Part shown: piece after piece, positions 34,789 through 43,313 of the stretch | Layout of the letters: the number at the start of each line of letters is the position of its first letter | How positions within the stretch are numbered: the first letter of the stretch is position 1 | Source: DATGEP01 sp035310125 | Lineage (GTDB): Bacteria > Chloroflexota > Ktedonobacteria > Ktedonobacterales > JADMIN01 | Reading direction: 5' to 3' | DNA: 59,464 nt | NCBI GenBank assembly: GCA_035310125.1 | Contig: DATGEP010000064.1 | Span: 1-59,464 of the forward strand | Made by a program: the position numbers and the translations under genes | Notes under the pieces: model-generated | The model's database searches: none | Told to the model about the DNA's origin: nothing | What the model saw: only the letters and a program-made list of their open reading frames with translations

Positions 34789-35748
34789 CTAGTGTGTATC
34801 ATTCGCCGCAACCGGCCGCACGATTAGCACTGGGAGCTTGGTGCTTTCGAGCATACGCTCCGTGACGCTACCCATCATCCAGTGCTTGAGGCCAGAGTAT
34901 CCGTGGGTCGCCATCGCGATCATATCGCAGCCACCGAAGACGCCCGCGCCCTCGGTGTCGTCTCCTCTCTCAGCTACTCGCAGAATTGCCGAGGCTACGT
35001 CCAGCTGCGCCGCTACCGTCCATGTCACATGCAGACCCGCATGCGCGGTGCGCAGTCGCTCGGCCACCCCGCCGAGGTAACTCTTCGCACCCTGCATGGC
35101 AAGCGCTTCGGGCATGTATTCCGTGTCTGCCTCGTATGGCAGCAGGACGAGCACGAGATGGAGCGCACCCTGGGAGGGCGCGGTAAGCGCGGAGACGAGC
35201 GCAGCCGCTGGCTCCAGTGATGTCTCCGCCAGCGGCGAGCCGTCAAGTGGAACCAGGACACGGAAGAGGTGCTCCATATCGGGGTGCGGCTCAATCACTG
35301 ACGGGCCGTGCTCACGCAGCACGAACACCGGAACTGGTGCGTGGCGCACCAGTTGCTGTGCTACGCTGCCGAGCGCCCAGCGTGCGAGGCCGGTACGTCC
35401 GTGGCTGGTCATCACGATCAAATCGGCGCGTTCCGATGCGAGGGAGTCAAGAATTGATATCGCGGGCGTGCCGGTGAACACCCGGACATCAGTATGAATT
35501 CCGGTGAGCACCGGTGACGTGGAAATGGTCTGCAAATAACGTGTTGCTTCGGCTTCTTGCGCCTCGATCAGCTCTGGCGTATATAGTGCCGGTGCGAACG
35601 CTGCCCCAGCATTAAGTTGCGACGGGAAATTCACGCTCTGGACAAGCACGACCGATCCATTGGCGGCGCGAGCGATTTTCGCGGCAACAGGAAGGGCGCT
35701 TTCGGCGCGTTGCGATCCGTCGAGAGGAACAAGAATGCGGGAGAACAT
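34789..35748 (-). CDS. Tandem universal stress protein (UspA x2)
   Basis: A 319-residue protein with two Usp domains, each starting ILVPLDGS/VLVPLDGS and each with the ATP-binding glycine pattern (SHGRTGLARWALGSVAQQLV and THGYSGLKHWMMGSVTERML). ATG 35748 has GAAAGGA 6 bases upstream. It faces a four-copy YGTGA array at 36005-36053, about 256 bases from the start. The 289 bases before it hold no other gene. It probably binds ATP and acts in energy-stress signalling. Confidence 0.93.
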   Translation of the reverse strand: MFSRILVPLDGSQRAESALPVAAKIARAANGSVVLVQSVNFPSQLNAGAAFAPALYTPELIEAQEAEATRYLQTISTSPVLTGIHTDVRVFTGTPAISILDSLASERADLIVMTSHGRTGLARWALGSVAQQLVRHAPVPVFVLREHGPSVIEPHPDMEHLFRVLVPLDGSPLAETSLEPAAALVSALTAPSQGALHLVLVLLPYEADTEYMPEALAMQGAKSYLGGVAERLRTAHAGLHVTWTVAAQLDVASAILRVAERGDDTEGAGVFGGCDMIAMATHGYSGLKHWMMGSVTERMLESTKLPVLIVRPVAANDTH

Positions 35749-36004
35749 ACTGTATCCTTTCCAAAGTGACTGAAGCGGGAGGGGAGACATCGTCCACAAC
35801 GGCGGGGGCGATGCCCCTTCCACAATCTCGTTCAAACCTGTTCGCTAACAGTTGGCGAGGGCGATCAAGTCCTCGACTGTCTTTCCGCGCTCTTAATATG
35901 CCCCACTGTATAGAGTCAGGGTAGGATCAGCAAGATGTGATCCCATCTATACTCGCGTCCGTGCGCTCGCCGGTAGCATCATACCAGATGATATGGCGTG
36001 CCGG

Positions 36005-36053
36005 TCACGACGGTATCACGGCAGCCGGCAAGCAGTATCACGATTGCGTCACA
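36005..36053 (-). promoter_or_regulatory. Four-copy YGTGA operator facing the Usp gene at 34789
   Basis: TCACG at 36005, 36016 and 36038 and TCACA at 36049: spacing 11-22-11. On the minus strand TATCAT, 5 of 6 to a -10 box, starts 11 bases after the proximal copy. The array overlaps the last codons of the response-regulator gene, leaving a long leader for the Usp mRNA. Confidence 0.7.
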
Positions 36054-36775
36054 GATGATCGAGCATCAGGCTGCGCCGCAAGGAGGTAGCCAATGCCCGT
36101 TTTGGTCAAGAGGTAGCGCGGATGGAGTGGATCAGGCTCCAATTTATGCCGCAGGCGGTTAATATTGACCTGCAACAGGTGGCTCTCACCCAGGTACTCC
36201 TCACCCCATACGTGCTCCAACAGAAGATCCTGCGTTACCACTCGGCCCACGTTTTGTGCGAGATATGCCAGCAGGCGGAACTCGATCGGCGTCAGCTCTA
36301 TCTCACGGCCGTTGAAAGTGACACGGTGATGGCCGAAATCCACCATAAGCTCGCCAATAGTGACTTTCGAGGTGAGCGCATTCCCATCATCTGAGCCACG
36401 GAGCTGGGAGCGCCGCAACACCGATCGCACCCGCGCCAGCAGCTCATCTACACTAAATGGCTTGGTCAGGTAATCGTCCGCACCGAGGTCCAACCCGTGA
36501 ATCTTGTCTTGATCCAGCCCGCGCGCTGTCAGAATGATGATCGGGACACTGGAGAACTCGCGCACCCGTTCAAGGACGGTAAAACCGTCCATCTTCGGCA
36601 TCATGACATCCAGCAGTATCAGCGCTGGCGTATGGGTCTCGATCAAGCGAAGCGCCTCCTCGCCATCGCTGGCCGGATATACCGCATAGCCCTCCAGCTC
36701 CAGGTTGCGAGTAACCAGTCGCAGCAATTGCGGATCATCGTCCGCGGTGACGATACTCGTTTTCTTTGCGGGCAC
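36038..36775 (-). CDS. Orphan OmpR/KdpE-type response regulator
   Basis: A 245-residue regulator: receiver (acid pocket D12-D13-D14, phospho-Asp D56 in LLDVMMPKMDG, Lys in LTKPFSVDELL) and winged helix (ELTPIEFRLLAYLAQNVG, then LLEHVWGEEYLGESHLLQVN). GTG 36775 has GGAGG 6 bases upstream. No histidine kinase is adjacent. OmpR/PhoB-type regulators bind direct repeats of about 11 bp, so it is the leading candidate to bind the YGTGA arrays of this region; a two-copy version lies upstream of its own gene. That assignment is inference. Confidence 0.93.
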   Translation of the reverse strand: MPAKKTSIVTADDDPQLLRLVTRNLELEGYAVYPASDGEEALRLIETHTPALILLDVMMPKMDGFTVLERVREFSSVPIIILTARGLDQDKIHGLDLGADDYLTKPFSVDELLARVRSVLRRSQLRGSDDGNALTSKVTIGELMVDFGHHRVTFNGREIELTPIEFRLLAYLAQNVGRVVTQDLLLEHVWGEEYLGESHLLQVNINRLRHKLEPDPLHPRYLLTKTGIGYLLAAQPDARSSVTQS

Positions 36776-36952
36776 TCTTCACCTCCACATGGACACTGCG
36801 GCAACTGGTAGGAAACAGGCGGGGGCTTAGACCTCGAAGACGCCGCCCCCATGTCCACACTGGCCTGTTGCCAGAGGGAGCGGTTCGCTCTGGGGCGCTG
36901 TGCCGGTAGGCCACGTGTATCCCGCTCCTCACTGACTGACATATACAAGAAA

Positions 36953-36968
36953 TCACAGGCTTATCACA
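36953..36968 (-). promoter_or_regulatory. Two-copy YGTGA element facing the orphan response regulator
   Basis: TCACA at 36953 and at 36964, 11 bases apart, reading TGTGA on the regulator's coding strand, about 178 bases before its start. The expected second pair is not clear (degenerate TCCCA/TCTAC at 36983 and 36994). Consistent with autoregulation. Confidence 0.45.
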
Positions 36969-37056
36969 AGCTCGTCTGGGCATCCCAGCGAAGTCTACAA
37001 TAGATGCCGGAAACTATTCCGCACATGCGGTTACAGGTGAGTGCGAGGGAATTCAG

Positions 37057-38385
37057 ATGACAATTTGGTGCGATGCGGACGATGCCGTGCGAGTGGTGCG
37101 TTCGGGTGACCGCGTATTCGTACAGGGAGCGTGCGCGACGCCCACTCCACTTCTCGAAGCGCTGGTACGGCGCGGAAACGAGCTTGAGCGTGTCGAGATC
37201 ACCCATTTGCATACATATGGGCCAACTCCTTACACAGATGCCATCTGGTCGGGACATTTCCTGCTTCGGGCGCTGTTCGTCGCCGAGAACACACGCGAGG
37301 CAGTGAATGCCGGGCGCGGCAGCTACACTCCGATATTCCTCTCTGATATTCCGCCGCTTTTCGAGCCCGGCGGAGGGCTACCAATTGGTATCGCGCTCAT
37401 CCATGTGTCCCCTCCCGACAGTCACGGGTTTTGTTCTCTTGGCCCATCGGTAGATATTACGCGATCCGCCGTTGACAACGCTCGCACGGTCATAGCGCTC
37501 GTCAACCCGCGTGTGCCGCGTACGCATGGCGATAGCTTTGTTCACGTTTCGCGGCTGGATTACGCGGTCGAATGGGAAGGAGACCTGTATACCGTCGAGC
37601 AAAAAGCGCCGGATGAGACACAGCTGCGCATTGGGCAGAATGTGGCGGACCTGGTCGAAGATGGGGCGACACTCCAACTCGGTATTGGGGCGATTCCCGA
37701 CGCGATGCTGGCGGCCCTGCGTACCCGGAGTGACCTGGGAATCCACACGGAGATGTTCTCTGACGGTGTGCTGGATCTCGTCGAGCGGGGAAATATTACT
37801 GGCACGTGCAAATCACTCGACCGCGGGAAGATCGTAGCGAGTTTCGTGATCGGCTCACGCAGGCTGCTCGATTTCGTTGACGATAATCCGATGGTTGAGC
37901 TGCGTCCCTCGAATTACACCAATGACACCCGTATCATTCGCCAGTTTGAGCATATGGTCGCGGTGAACAGCGCGATTCAGGTTGATCTCACGGGGCAGGT
38001 CTGCGCGGAATCTATCGGAACACACCTCTTCAGTGGCGTTGGCGGCCAGATGGACTTTTCGCGTGGCGCCGCACTGGCACCCCGCGGACGGGCAGTCATT
38101 GCGCTGCCTGCCACCGCGCGCGCTCCCAAACATGATGAGGCCGTTGCCAGCCCTTATCACCTGGCCACGAACGACGGCCTGACCTCCCGCATTGTGCCCA
38201 TCCTCGCGCCCGGCGCTGCCGTCACCACATCCCGGGCGCACGTGCAGTACGTGGTGACGGAATTCGGCGTGGCAGCGCTGCACGGACGCGACCTGGCGGA
38301 GCGAGCGCGGAACCTTATCGCTATCGCGGCGCCGCAGTTCCACGAGCCGCTCGAACGCGCCGCCGCCCAGCTACGCCTCGTGTAG
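37057..38385 (+). CDS. Acetyl-CoA hydrolase / 4-hydroxybutyrate CoA-transferase family
   Basis: A 442-residue CoA-transferase, moving CoA between an acyl-CoA and a carboxylate such as acetate. The IHTEMFSDGV motif contains the likely catalytic Glu232, matching the active-site Glu of the butyrate/4-hydroxybutyrate enzymes; QVCAESIGTHLFSG and RGRAVIALPAT are also family features. ATG 37057 has GAGGGA 6 bases upstream. Near ackA-xfp it could activate or release acetate; the exact substrate is uncertain. Confidence 0.85.
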   Translation: MTIWCDADDAVRVVRSGDRVFVQGACATPTPLLEALVRRGNELERVEITHLHTYGPTPYTDAIWSGHFLLRALFVAENTREAVNAGRGSYTPIFLSDIPPLFEPGGGLPIGIALIHVSPPDSHGFCSLGPSVDITRSAVDNARTVIALVNPRVPRTHGDSFVHVSRLDYAVEWEGDLYTVEQKAPDETQLRIGQNVADLVEDGATLQLGIGAIPDAMLAALRTRSDLGIHTEMFSDGVLDLVERGNITGTCKSLDRGKIVASFVIGSRRLLDFVDDNPMVELRPSNYTNDTRIIRQFEHMVAVNSAIQVDLTGQVCAESIGTHLFSGVGGQMDFSRGAALAPRGRAVIALPATARAPKHDEAVASPYHLATNDGLTSRIVPILAPGAAVTTSRAHVQYVVTEFGVAALHGRDLAERARNLIAIAAPQFHEPLERAAAQLRLV

Positions 38386-38423
38386 CGAGCCAGCGCGGGA
38401 ACGCATCTCAACACATACAAATG

Positions 38424-38456
38424 GGCCACGCCCTTCATGAAACGGAGAGCGTGGCC
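38424..38456. terminator. Probable bidirectional terminator
   Basis: An 8-bp perfect stem (38424-38431 with 38449-38456) with a 17-base loop between the convergent CoA-transferase and membrane-protein genes. Confidence 0.45.
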
Positions 38457-38481
38457 TGTGGCAGGTGATACCCGCGGATCG

Positions 38482-39150
38482 CTATTGTGCGACTGCCGCT
38501 GGCTCACGCGCTGGCGAAACCGGCCGCGCGGTCACACGCCTCGTCATCGAGCGGTTGGCCGACGCGAGCGCACGGAAGAACAGCCAGGCGGCGACAAGCG
38601 CCACGCCGGCCAGAGATACCCACATGATGCCGAGCGCGAGCGGCACGTTGGCATTGCTGGTCAGGTTCTGCGCGAACCAGCTCAAATGCTCCTGACTGGC
38701 CGCTTCAACCGCGAAGACCAAGGGGAAGTAGTACAGCGTGGCGCCAATCACGAGAGCGGCGGTCGAGAGGCGGTAGGCGTTGACGTCGTCGTCTACGCGG
38801 CGCGCGATCTTGACGGCGAGCGCAAACAGCAGGAAGAGCGCCGCCAGCGGTCCCGTAATCGGGAGCGGGGACCCAGTTACTATATTCGGCTCGAAGAAGA
38901 TCCAGCTCAGCGCGAAGGTGAGGACCAGTACGGCGTCGCGCATGAGCAAGTAGGACATCCACCACACATCCGCGCCCAGGCGCAGACCGCAGCGGCGCAG
39001 GGTGCGTAAGACGTATGGGCGGCCGAGATGGAGGATAAGCGCCATCGTCCAGAGGGCTGGCAGGAATGCGACAATGGTGGCTACGAGCCACTGCGCACCG
39101 CCTTGAATGAGCGCCTGGGTAATCGCTGTGGAAATATCGTCGGGTTTCAT
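38482..39150 (-). CDS. Polytopic membrane protein, LHLGRPY family (copy 2)
   Basis: A 222-residue protein with about five membrane helices. It shares with the upstream gene product the block LHLGRPYVL...RLGADVWWMSYLLMRDA and the overall layout (LPxTGPLAA, then an AYxxST helix). ATG 39150 has AAGGAG 7 bases upstream. The His in LHLGRPY and the Arg/Asp residues inside or beside helices are candidates for quinone or haem contact. It is the last gene of an operon starting with a GltD-like flavoprotein. Function unknown. Confidence 0.75.
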   Translation of the reverse strand: MKPDDISTAITQALIQGGAQWLVATIVAFLPALWTMALILHLGRPYVLRTLRRCGLRLGADVWWMSYLLMRDAVLVLTFALSWIFFEPNIVTGSPLPITGPLAALFLLFALAVKIARRVDDDVNAYRLSTAALVIGATLYYFPLVFAVEAASQEHLSWFAQNLTSNANVPLALGIMWVSLAGVALVAAWLFFRALASANRSMTRRVTARPVSPAREPAAVAQ

Positions 39151-39215
39151 CGTTGAGCTCCTTGTAAAGAGGAAACGAGAGTAAAGGAAGCCACATGCGG
39201 CCTCCGACCACGGTC

Positions 39216-39866
39216 TTACTTCGCTGCGTCAGCTTGTGCTTCGGCGGCGGGAACTTCCGCGCGGCCACCGGTCAGAATGGTATAGCCGGCCGCGACTGCC
39301 CCCATGATGGCCAGCAGCGCAATCGAGACGTATGCCATACCGACCGCCCAGAAAGGATTGGTACTCGTGACCAGAAAATTGCTGATGTCAGCGGTTCTGC
39401 CCGCCGAGACAGCATTCGCCTGAACACCGAGCAGGTAGGGCACGAAATAGAAGAGCGCGCCTATACCCAGCAGATAGGTGATCGCAGCGTAGGCACGCGG
39501 ATCGTGATCAGGATCGCCCATGAGCTTAATCAACAGCACGCCGAAGAGCGTTGCTGCCGCGAGCCCGCCAGTCAAAGGGAGTTGGTCGGTGATTACGACA
39601 TCGGGGAAGAAGAACATGAAACTCATCACGACGCCGGAGACGATCAGCAGATCACGCAGGGCGACATAGATCAGCCAGAGAAGATCAGCGCCCAGGCGGA
39701 GTGTGAAGCGGTCAATCATGTCCAGGATGTAGGGGCGGCCAAGATGCAGCCCCAGGATCGCGAGCCACATGACGGGCAGCATAGCTGCCAGAGTTCCCTC
39801 TAGGAACTGCTCGCCGCCGGCATTGATGCCAGAGATGATCGCGTTGGTCAGGTCTTGCACAGACAT
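39216..39866 (-). CDS. Polytopic membrane protein, LHLGRPY family (copy 1)
   Basis: A 216-residue paralogue of 38482-39150, with LHLGRPYIL...RLGADLLWLIYVALRDL, LPLTGGLAA and the same helix pattern. ATG 39866 has GGAGGAGG 7 bases upstream. It sits 39 bases after the flavoprotein gene and 65 bases before its paralogue, so all three form one operon. A heterodimeric membrane partner for the soluble Fe-S flavoprotein is a reasonable inference; I know no named family. Confidence 0.75.
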   Translation of the reverse strand: MSVQDLTNAIISGINAGGEQFLEGTLAAMLPVMWLAILGLHLGRPYILDMIDRFTLRLGADLLWLIYVALRDLLIVSGVVMSFMFFFPDVVITDQLPLTGGLAAATLFGVLLIKLMGDPDHDPRAYAAITYLLGIGALFYFVPYLLGVQANAVSAGRTADISNFLVTSTNPFWAVGMAYVSIALLAIMGAVAAGYTILTGGRAEVPAAEAQADAAK

Positions 39867-39905
39867 GCGGATTCCTCCTCCAGGATAGGAAGTGCGGACT
39901 TTTGG

Positions 39906-41876
39906 CTAGCGAGCCGACACGGTCGCTCGCGCTGGTGGAGTGCCAGCCAGCTTGATGGATGGGCACAGGTAGGCCAGATCGCAGCGTAGGCAGCGGCTGG
40001 CCTCATGCCGCGCCTGCTCTTCAGTGAAGCCAGCTGCGAATTCCACCGAGCGACTGCGGGCGGCATCTCCACCTCGCAATGGCATGGCTTCACGCGGCGT
40101 TGGACGGATATCGAGGGTAATCGTGCCGTCATTGGGCAGAGTAGACGCCGTCTCGAACTCGTCGTCTGGCATCTCAAGGACGGCTTGCGGCGATAGCTTG
40201 CGCAGGAATGCGTGGATCGAGCGTGCCGCCTGCCGGCCATGCGCGGCGGCGTGAATGATTGTCTTGGGGCCGTAGGTGATATCGCCCGCCGCGAAGACGC
40301 CGGGCGCTCCGGTGGCCAGGGTTTGCGGGTTGATGAGCAGGCCGCCCCAGGCCGCCACTTCAACACTGGTGCCCTCCGGCAGGAAGGAGGGGTCTGGCGC
40401 TTCGCCAATGGCGACCAGTACCACATCGGCGAGCAGGCTGAACTCGCTACCTGGCACTGGCACGGGCTTGCGTCTGCCCTGCGTATCGGGGTCACTCTGC
40501 AGCATGCGCTGGCACACGACGGTGGTCAATCGCCCTTCTGGGCCTTCGATCCGCACCGGCGCGACCAGCTCATGAAGCGCGATACCCTCTTCCAGCGCGG
40601 CCCGAACCTCTTCGATCTGTGCAGGCATCTCAGCCTGCGTGCGACGATAGAGAATGTGTACTTGGGACGCCCCCGCGCGCAGCGCAGAGCGTGCGGCGTC
40701 CATCGCCGTGCTGCCGCCGCCAACCACCGCTACCACGCCACTGAGGCTGGTATCCGGTATGAGGTTGAACTGTTTGAGGAACGTCGTCGCGGGAATAACG
40801 CCCTGTAGGCCCTCGCCGGGAATGTTCAGGCGCTGGCTGCGCTGAGCACCAACGGCCAGCAGCACCGCGTCAAAGTCCTGCTGCAGGTCGGTCAGGGTGA
40901 CATCCCGACCAATCGCCGTATTGAGTCGCAGGTCAACTCCCAGCTCACAAATAGCGTCAATGTCGCGGTTGAGCTCGGTACGCGGAAGCCGGTAATCAGG
41001 AATACCAATCGCCATCATGCCACCCGCGACAGGCATGGCATCAAAGACGGTAACTCCGTAGCCCCGACGCGCTAGATAGTATGCGGCGGAGAGACCCGTT
41101 GGACCGGCGCCAACAATCGCAACGCGCTCGGTCCGCTGGTGTTTGGGCGGCTTGATGGTGCGCTTCCAGGGCGAACCGTAATCAGTGGCGAACCGCTTGA
41201 GGTCGCGGATGGCGATTGGTTCGTCGAACTCGCCTCGTCGGCAAACGTCCTCACAGGGAGCTGTGCAGACGCGCCCGCAAATCGCCGGGAATGGATTGGG
41301 CTCTGAGGCGACGTGCAGTGCCTCATCGAACCTACCCTCGGCAATGAGACTGACGTATAGTCCGGCATTCGTTCCCACCGGGCAGGCGGCCTGGCAGGGT
41401 GCCCGCAGGTCTTCTTTGCGCTCGCCCAGCCACGTGCGCCAGCTCTGCCAGGTGGCTTGGCGCTCGGCAACGTGCCAGGCGTGGTTCTCACCCCACGGTA
41501 GCTCGCCTGGCTCCTCTGGCGTGGCACGGGTAAAGGCGTCAAGCGGCTGCCAGCCGTCCACTGGCGGCAGATATGACAGTGGACCACGCTGGGCGTAAGC
41601 AACTTTCTTCACACTGGATTCGATGGTGATAGCATTTGTAGGACATTCCTGTGCGCAGACCTGGCAGCCGATACAAGCTGCCACCTGCACTGGTGCGAGC
41701 ATCATCCATGAACGCACGCTGAAATCCGCGGGAATGGGGCTTGCAAGCTCTGATGCGCGGCCCAACTCTCCCTCCGCCGACGGACGCGTCATGTCCAGGC
41801 AACGGACGGGGCAGAGGTCCATACAAATGCCGCAGTTGATGCAGGTCTGCTCGTTCACACTGAACCGATAGGCCAT
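39906..41876 (-). CDS. NAD(P)-dependent Fe-S flavoprotein, GltD/NfnB-like, with N-terminal 2[4Fe-4S] ferredoxin
   Basis: A 656-residue oxidoreductase. Two CxxCxxCxxxC motifs lie at Cys12-22 and Cys68-78, then the GltD-type cluster motif (Cys161, C165, C200, C204, C208, C212), FAD fold (VAIVGAGPTGLSAAYYLA near 252), NAD(P) fold (VAVVGGGSTAMDA near 383) and C-terminal FAD motif GVFAAGDITYGPKT. A C-terminal extension ends with CLRCDLAYLC. No glutamate synthase large subunit is nearby; the partners are two membrane proteins. It likely passes electrons between NAD(P)H and ferredoxin or a membrane quinone. ATG 41876 has GAAGGGAGA 5 bases upstream. Confidence 0.9.
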   Translation of the reverse strand: MAYRFSVNEQTCINCGICMDLCPVRCLDMTRPSAEGELGRASELASPIPADFSVRSWMMLAPVQVAACIGCQVCAQECPTNAITIESSVKKVAYAQRGPLSYLPPVDGWQPLDAFTRATPEEPGELPWGENHAWHVAERQATWQSWRTWLGERKEDLRAPCQAACPVGTNAGLYVSLIAEGRFDEALHVASEPNPFPAICGRVCTAPCEDVCRRGEFDEPIAIRDLKRFATDYGSPWKRTIKPPKHQRTERVAIVGAGPTGLSAAYYLARRGYGVTVFDAMPVAGGMMAIGIPDYRLPRTELNRDIDAICELGVDLRLNTAIGRDVTLTDLQQDFDAVLLAVGAQRSQRLNIPGEGLQGVIPATTFLKQFNLIPDTSLSGVVAVVGGGSTAMDAARSALRAGASQVHILYRRTQAEMPAQIEEVRAALEEGIALHELVAPVRIEGPEGRLTTVVCQRMLQSDPDTQGRRKPVPVPGSEFSLLADVVLVAIGEAPDPSFLPEGTSVEVAAWGGLLINPQTLATGAPGVFAAGDITYGPKTIIHAAAHGRQAARSIHAFLRKLSPQAVLEMPDDEFETASTLPNDGTITLDIRPTPREAMPLRGGDAARSRSVEFAAGFTEEQARHEASRCLRCDLAYLCPSIKLAGTPPARATVSAR

Positions 41877-41987
41877 GCGGCTCTCCCTTCAAGATGACTA
41901 CGCACCCGTACGCCGCCGATGGTGCCGGTGGCTTGGCGCTCACATCACTTCTAGCGCGATGCTTGTAAGGAGTATGCCGATGGCATA

Positions 41988-42035
41988 TCACGGGCAGATC
42001 ACTGCCAGCGACGGATGCGTCACATCACTATCACA
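41988..42035 (-). promoter_or_regulatory. Four-copy YGTGA operator facing the GltD-like/membrane operon
   Basis: TCACG (41988), TCACT (41999), TCACA (42020), TCACA (42031): spacing 11-21-11, reading NGTGA on the minus strand. CATACT starts 11 bases after the proximal copy. The proximal copy is 111 bases before ATG 41876. It is back-to-back with the array at 42130. Confidence 0.7.
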
Positions 42036-42129
42036 ATCAGGGATGCCATACCTGTTCCAATCACAGTCGTGGGTAACCGCCATGTGGCTCGCGCTGGACA
42101 GGGGAGACGCACGCGGCAACGGATGCGAT

Positions 42130-42177
42130 TGTGAAATCGTCGTGATGTCTCAGCCACATCCATGTGATAGCCTGTGA
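42130..42177 (+). promoter_or_regulatory. Four-copy YGTGA operator facing the Usp gene at 42238
   Basis: TGTGA (42130), CGTGA (42141), TGTGA (42163), TGTGA (42173): spacing 11-22-10, in the direction of transcription. TACATT follows 9 bases after the last copy and the ATG is 60 bases on. Confidence 0.7.
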
Positions 42178-42237
42178 CAGGCGAGATACATTGATGTTGC
42201 GCGGCTCACAGACTACACGGTGGTAAGGAGCTTACTC

Positions 42238-43221
42238 ATGTTTCGGCGAATTTTAGTGCCGTTGGATGGCTCACAACATGCGGAGCGGGCGTTACCGATT
42301 GCCGCGCGGATCGCGCACGGTGCGAATGCCACTCTTGTTCTCTGCCGGGTCGTAGGCCGGCCTTCAGCACTTGCGCTATACGAAACGGCGCGGCCCACCT
42401 CATCGCCTGGGACAGCATTGCTTCATGAACAGGCCAGAGCTTACCTGGCTACAGTTGCCGGATCTCCGATAGTGGCAGGCCTACGCACGGAAACCCTGGC
42501 ACTGGAAGGGCTTGTGGCGGAAGAGATTCTGTCGGTGATTTCCCGTAGCGTACTCGATCTCGTCGTCATATGCAGTCATGGACATACCGAGCCAACTCGC
42601 TGGCTGTTGGGCAGTATTGCTGAAAAAGTGGCGCGACTCAGCGAGGCGCCGGTGCTGGTGCTCCGTGAACAGAACATCTCCGAGCTGGAGCGCGTCACCG
42701 AGCAGAACGATCCACAGCATCCACTCCAGGTGCTGGTGCCGCTGGACGGCTCGCCACTTGCTGAATCGGCGCTCCAGCCCACCGTTGACCTGGCCGCGGC
42801 TCTCACGAGGCATGGCCACACCGCGTTGCATCTACTGAGCGTGCTGCCGCCATCGGGGGAGACGGATGAGACCCCGTCCGCTGAAGCGGGCGCTGGCACG
42901 AACACCGCCCGCGAAGAGCTCACCCAACAAGTGAGTGCATATCTCGAACGTGTCGGTGCACGCTTCCAGCAGCACGCGCCGCGGCAAGACCAACAGGCGT
43001 TTTCCAGCTCGGTCATGTTCGACACGGACGCCGCGACCAGGATTCTCCGCTCTAGCGGGCAGGACGTGGATGGCGCCGTCGCTACCGGGATGCCGGGAAA
43101 GTGCCACATGATTGCGATGACAACGCATGGCAGCGGGGGCAAGCGCCCGTGGTCCATCGGGACTGTGGCGAATCGCGTGCTCTATGCTACCGAGCTACCT
43201 ATGCTTCTCGTCCGTCCGTAG
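42238..43221 (+). CDS. Tandem universal stress protein (UspA x2)
   Basis: A 327-residue protein with two Usp domains (ILVPLDGSQ at the start and VLVPLDGSP near 163). The first has the ATP-type glycine loop in altered form (SHGHTEPTRWLLGSIAEKVA); the second also departs (THGSGGKRPWSIGTVANRVL). ATG 42238 has AAGGAG 7 bases upstream. It is divergent from the GltD-like operon, and each gene has its own YGTGA array in the shared 361-base region. Confidence 0.92.
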   Translation: MFRRILVPLDGSQHAERALPIAARIAHGANATLVLCRVVGRPSALALYETARPTSSPGTALLHEQARAYLATVAGSPIVAGLRTETLALEGLVAEEILSVISRSVLDLVVICSHGHTEPTRWLLGSIAEKVARLSEAPVLVLREQNISELERVTEQNDPQHPLQVLVPLDGSPLAESALQPTVDLAAALTRHGHTALHLLSVLPPSGETDETPSAEAGAGTNTAREELTQQVSAYLERVGARFQQHAPRQDQQAFSSSVMFDTDAATRILRSSGQDVDGAVATGMPGKCHMIAMTTHGSGGKRPWSIGTVANRVLYATELPMLLVRP

Positions 43222-43261
43222 GGAGCTTCGGGCGTGAACACTCGCCGTGCGCATCCAAAGA

Positions 43262-43300
43262 TGGGGAGGCTATCCCACTAGACGTAGAACAGCCTCCCCA
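43262..43300. terminator. Bidirectional terminator hairpin
   Basis: A 10-bp perfect stem (43262-43271 with 43291-43300) with a 19-base loop between two convergent Usp genes. Confidence 0.55.
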
Positions 43301-43313
43301 ACCGCGGCATTCT

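Noticed and set aside
41973..41987. TATGCC-N3-GGCATA palindrome and the similar ACATGCC-N4-GGCATGT at 54000
   Set aside because: The two differ in spacer length and flanks; two instances are too few to call a shared site, though both lie just downstream of YGTGA arrays.
41973..42173. TGTGA pentamers as CRP/FNR sites
   Set aside because: The copies are direct repeats with 11-bp period and never form the inverted TGTGA-N6-TCACA dyad; no FNR-type TTGAT-N4-ATCAA found.
41980..42177. A 65-codon frame with AAGGAG 7 bases before its ATG, upstream of a Usp gene
   Set aside because: It covers both YGTGA arrays exactly, so the region is better explained as regulatory DNA; codon choice is not like its neighbours and no homologue is recognised.
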